A stretch of 64,000 bases of DNA, taken from positions 1 to 64,000 of the forward strand of contig NZ_BIMH01000014.1 in NCBI RefSeq assembly GCF_004000985.1, in the 5' to 3' direction. This stretch comes from Paenibacillus validus NBRC 15382. GTDB lineage: Bacteria > Bacillota > Bacilli > Paenibacillales > NBRC-103111. Below the pieces are notes generated by a model. That model worked only from the letters and a program-made list of their open reading frames with translations, had not been told where the DNA came from and searched no databases. Numbering within the stretch: the first letter of the stretch is position 1; the number at the start of each line of letters is the position of its first letter. Position numbers and translations under genes: made by a program. Positions 63,000 through 64,000 of the stretch are shown one piece after another.

Positions 63000-63289
63000 T
63001 AACGTGGAAAGGGAATAGTAGGCAGCAAGCCCTTCAGAGAGCGGAACCGGCACCACGCTGAGAGGTTTCCCGCAGGATGCGTACCTGTCGAAGTCGCCCC
63101 GGAGTTGCCGAATTGAAAGCCATGCGGCTTAGATTCGGCCGGTCACAGCCGTTATCTGTTTAAGCGCCGTATGGGCGGCTTTCATCCCGATGGAATGCGG
63201 GTATCCCGCGCTCCTGCAGGCTCATGCGGAATAAAGGTGGTACCACGGATGCGAAAGCCTTCGTCCTTTACGGGCGAGAGGCTTTTTTT
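63000..63289 (+). ncRNA. T-box leader of valS
   Basis: The leader shows T-box landmarks: a GGGAATAGTAGG start, AGAGAGC and GCTGAGAGG in stem I, and a candidate specifier GTC (63093-63095, in GAAGTC), a valine codon. The T-box AAAGGTGGTACCACGG lies at 63233-63248, and a terminator at 63254-63289 (AAAGCCT/AGGCTTT then T). Uncharged tRNA-Val would favour the antiterminator and valS expression. The specifier assignment is inferred from spacing. 63290-63424 holds only the ribosome site GGAGGAG near the ATG. Confidence 0.9.
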
Positions 63290-63424
63290 GGTTGATAGAA
63301 GGCATCAACCTTGACGAAGGCGCGTTTCCTTGCCGGACAAGGAAAGCGTGGCCGTTAATCGCGGCTTCAAGCCGTAAGCTTGCCGATACAGCGAACAGTA
63401 ACCAGTTGGAGGAGAGAAAAGGTT

Positions 63425-64000
63425 ATGGAAGAAACGAAACCAGCGGCACCGGAAACGTCGATGCCGACCACGTACGATCCGAAGGAAAGTGAGAAGAAAT
63501 GGTACGATTATTGGCTGCAGGGCGGATATTTCAAAGCCGGCCAACGGCCGGACGCCAAGCCTTACAGCATCGTCATACCGCCGCCGAACGTGACGGGGAT
63601 GCTGCATATCGGACACGCGCTGGATAACACGCTGCAGGACATTGTCATCCGGGCCAAACGGATGCAGGGCTACGATGCGCTCTGGCTCCCGGGCACCGAC
63701 CACGCGGGAATCGCGACGCAGACGAGAGTGGAGCAGAAGCTTCGCGAGGAAGGCCTGTCCCGATACGATCTCGGACGCGAGAAGTTTCTCGAGAAAGTGT
63801 GGGAGTGGAAGGAGCATTATGCCGGCACGATCCGTGAACAATGGGCCAAAATGGGCCTGTCGCTCGATTACTCCAGGGAACGGTTTACTTTGGACGAAGG
63901 GCTTTCCAAGGCGGTTCGCGAAGTATTCGTCCGTCTCTATGAGAAAGGTTTAATCTACCGCGGCAAATATATTATCAACTGGGATCCGGCGGCCCGTACG
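63425..64000 (+). CDS. valS: Valyl-tRNA synthetase (partial, 5' end)
   Basis: The first 192 codons of a class I aminoacyl-tRNA synthetase run off the window. [15 protein letters not shown], the HIGH motif in [15 protein letters not shown] and [10 protein letters not shown] are characteristic of ValRS. Later, [17 protein letters not shown] and [14 protein letters not shown] fit as well. GGAGGAG lies upstream of the ATG at 63425. The T-box leader with a valine specifier agrees with the assignment. Confidence 0.97.
   Translation, partial: MEETKPAAPETSMPTTYDPKESEKKWYDYWLQGGYFKAGQRPDAKPYSIVIPPPNVTGMLHIGHALDNTLQDIVIRAKRMQGYDALWLPGTDHAGIATQTRVEQKLREEGLSRYDLGREKFLEKVWEWKEHYAGTIREQWAKMGLSLDYSRERFTLDEGLSKAVREVFVRLYEKGLIYRGKYIINWDPAART

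Noticed and set aside
1-64000. CRISPR array, prophage, insertion sequence, tRNA or rRNA genes
   Set aside because: No regularly spaced repeats, transposase, integrase, phage structural genes or cloverleaf-like sequences were recognised by eye.

Overview
The window looks like a chromosome segment of a spore-forming Firmicute of the Paenibacillaceae type. It is mostly GC-rich and carries many endospore genes: cotSA/cotS-like, gerE, gerM, cwlD, lonB, spoVID and an asnO-like gene. The tig-clpP-clpX / lonB-lonA-ysxC / hemAXCDB / hemL / spoVID / valS order is that of Bacillales, but clpP sits between tig and clpX and hemE-hemH-hemY sits inside the haem cluster, unlike Bacillus subtilis. Assignments rest on reading the translated sequences and remembered families; no searches were run.

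Region 1 (1-9 kb): the end of a gene with an Asp/Glu-rich tail meets a leftward three-gene spore-coat operon (glycosyltransferase, CotS-like kinase-fold protein with a basic repeat tail, CotSA). Then come an APH-family phosphotransferase, a YcnI-like copper-binding protein, a CAP-domain secreted protein, mscL and gerE.
Region 2 (9-13 kb): a more AT-rich stretch with a cold-shock cassette (csp, ydjO-like) bounded by two copies of an 83-bp hairpin element. It is followed by two complete c-di-AMP (ydaO-type) riboswitches in tandem, each with its own terminator, ahead of the potassium importer gene kimA. The tandem riboswitch is the most striking regulatory feature of the window.
Region 3 (13-23 kb): an MFS exporter, azlCD, an aromatic-acid-exporter-like protein, an orphan pair of DndB-type DGQHR-domain genes without any dnd modification genes, a ROK regulator lacking its zinc cysteines, a methyltransferase and an MBL hydrolase.
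Region 4 (23-33 kb): a stand-alone GerC-like lipoprotein with a companion lipoprotein, a DUF1906 protein, a PgpA-family protein, a diguanylate cyclase, gerM-rph-rdgB and an AsnO-like asparagine synthetase.

Region 5 (33-46 kb): protein quality control (ysoA-like, tig, clpP, clpX, lonB, lonA), ispG, cwlD, the GTPase ysxC and speD.
Region 6 (46-58.6 kb): nearly all of haem synthesis from glutamyl-tRNA to haem by the coproporphyrin route: hemA, hemX, a precorrin-2 dehydrogenase, hemC, a cobA-hemD fusion, hemB, then hemE, hemH, hemY and hemL. The precorrin-2 dehydrogenase and fused methyltransferase add the sirohaem branch. The last coproporphyrin-haem decarboxylase (hemQ) is not here.
Region 7 (58.6-64 kb): a phosphodiester-glycosidase-domain protein with a Pro/Ala/Gly tail, a 52-residue membrane protein translationally coupled to an RluA-type pseudouridine synthase, spoVID, and a T-box leader controlling valS, which runs off the end. 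No tRNA, rRNA, CRISPR array, prophage or insertion sequence was recognised.
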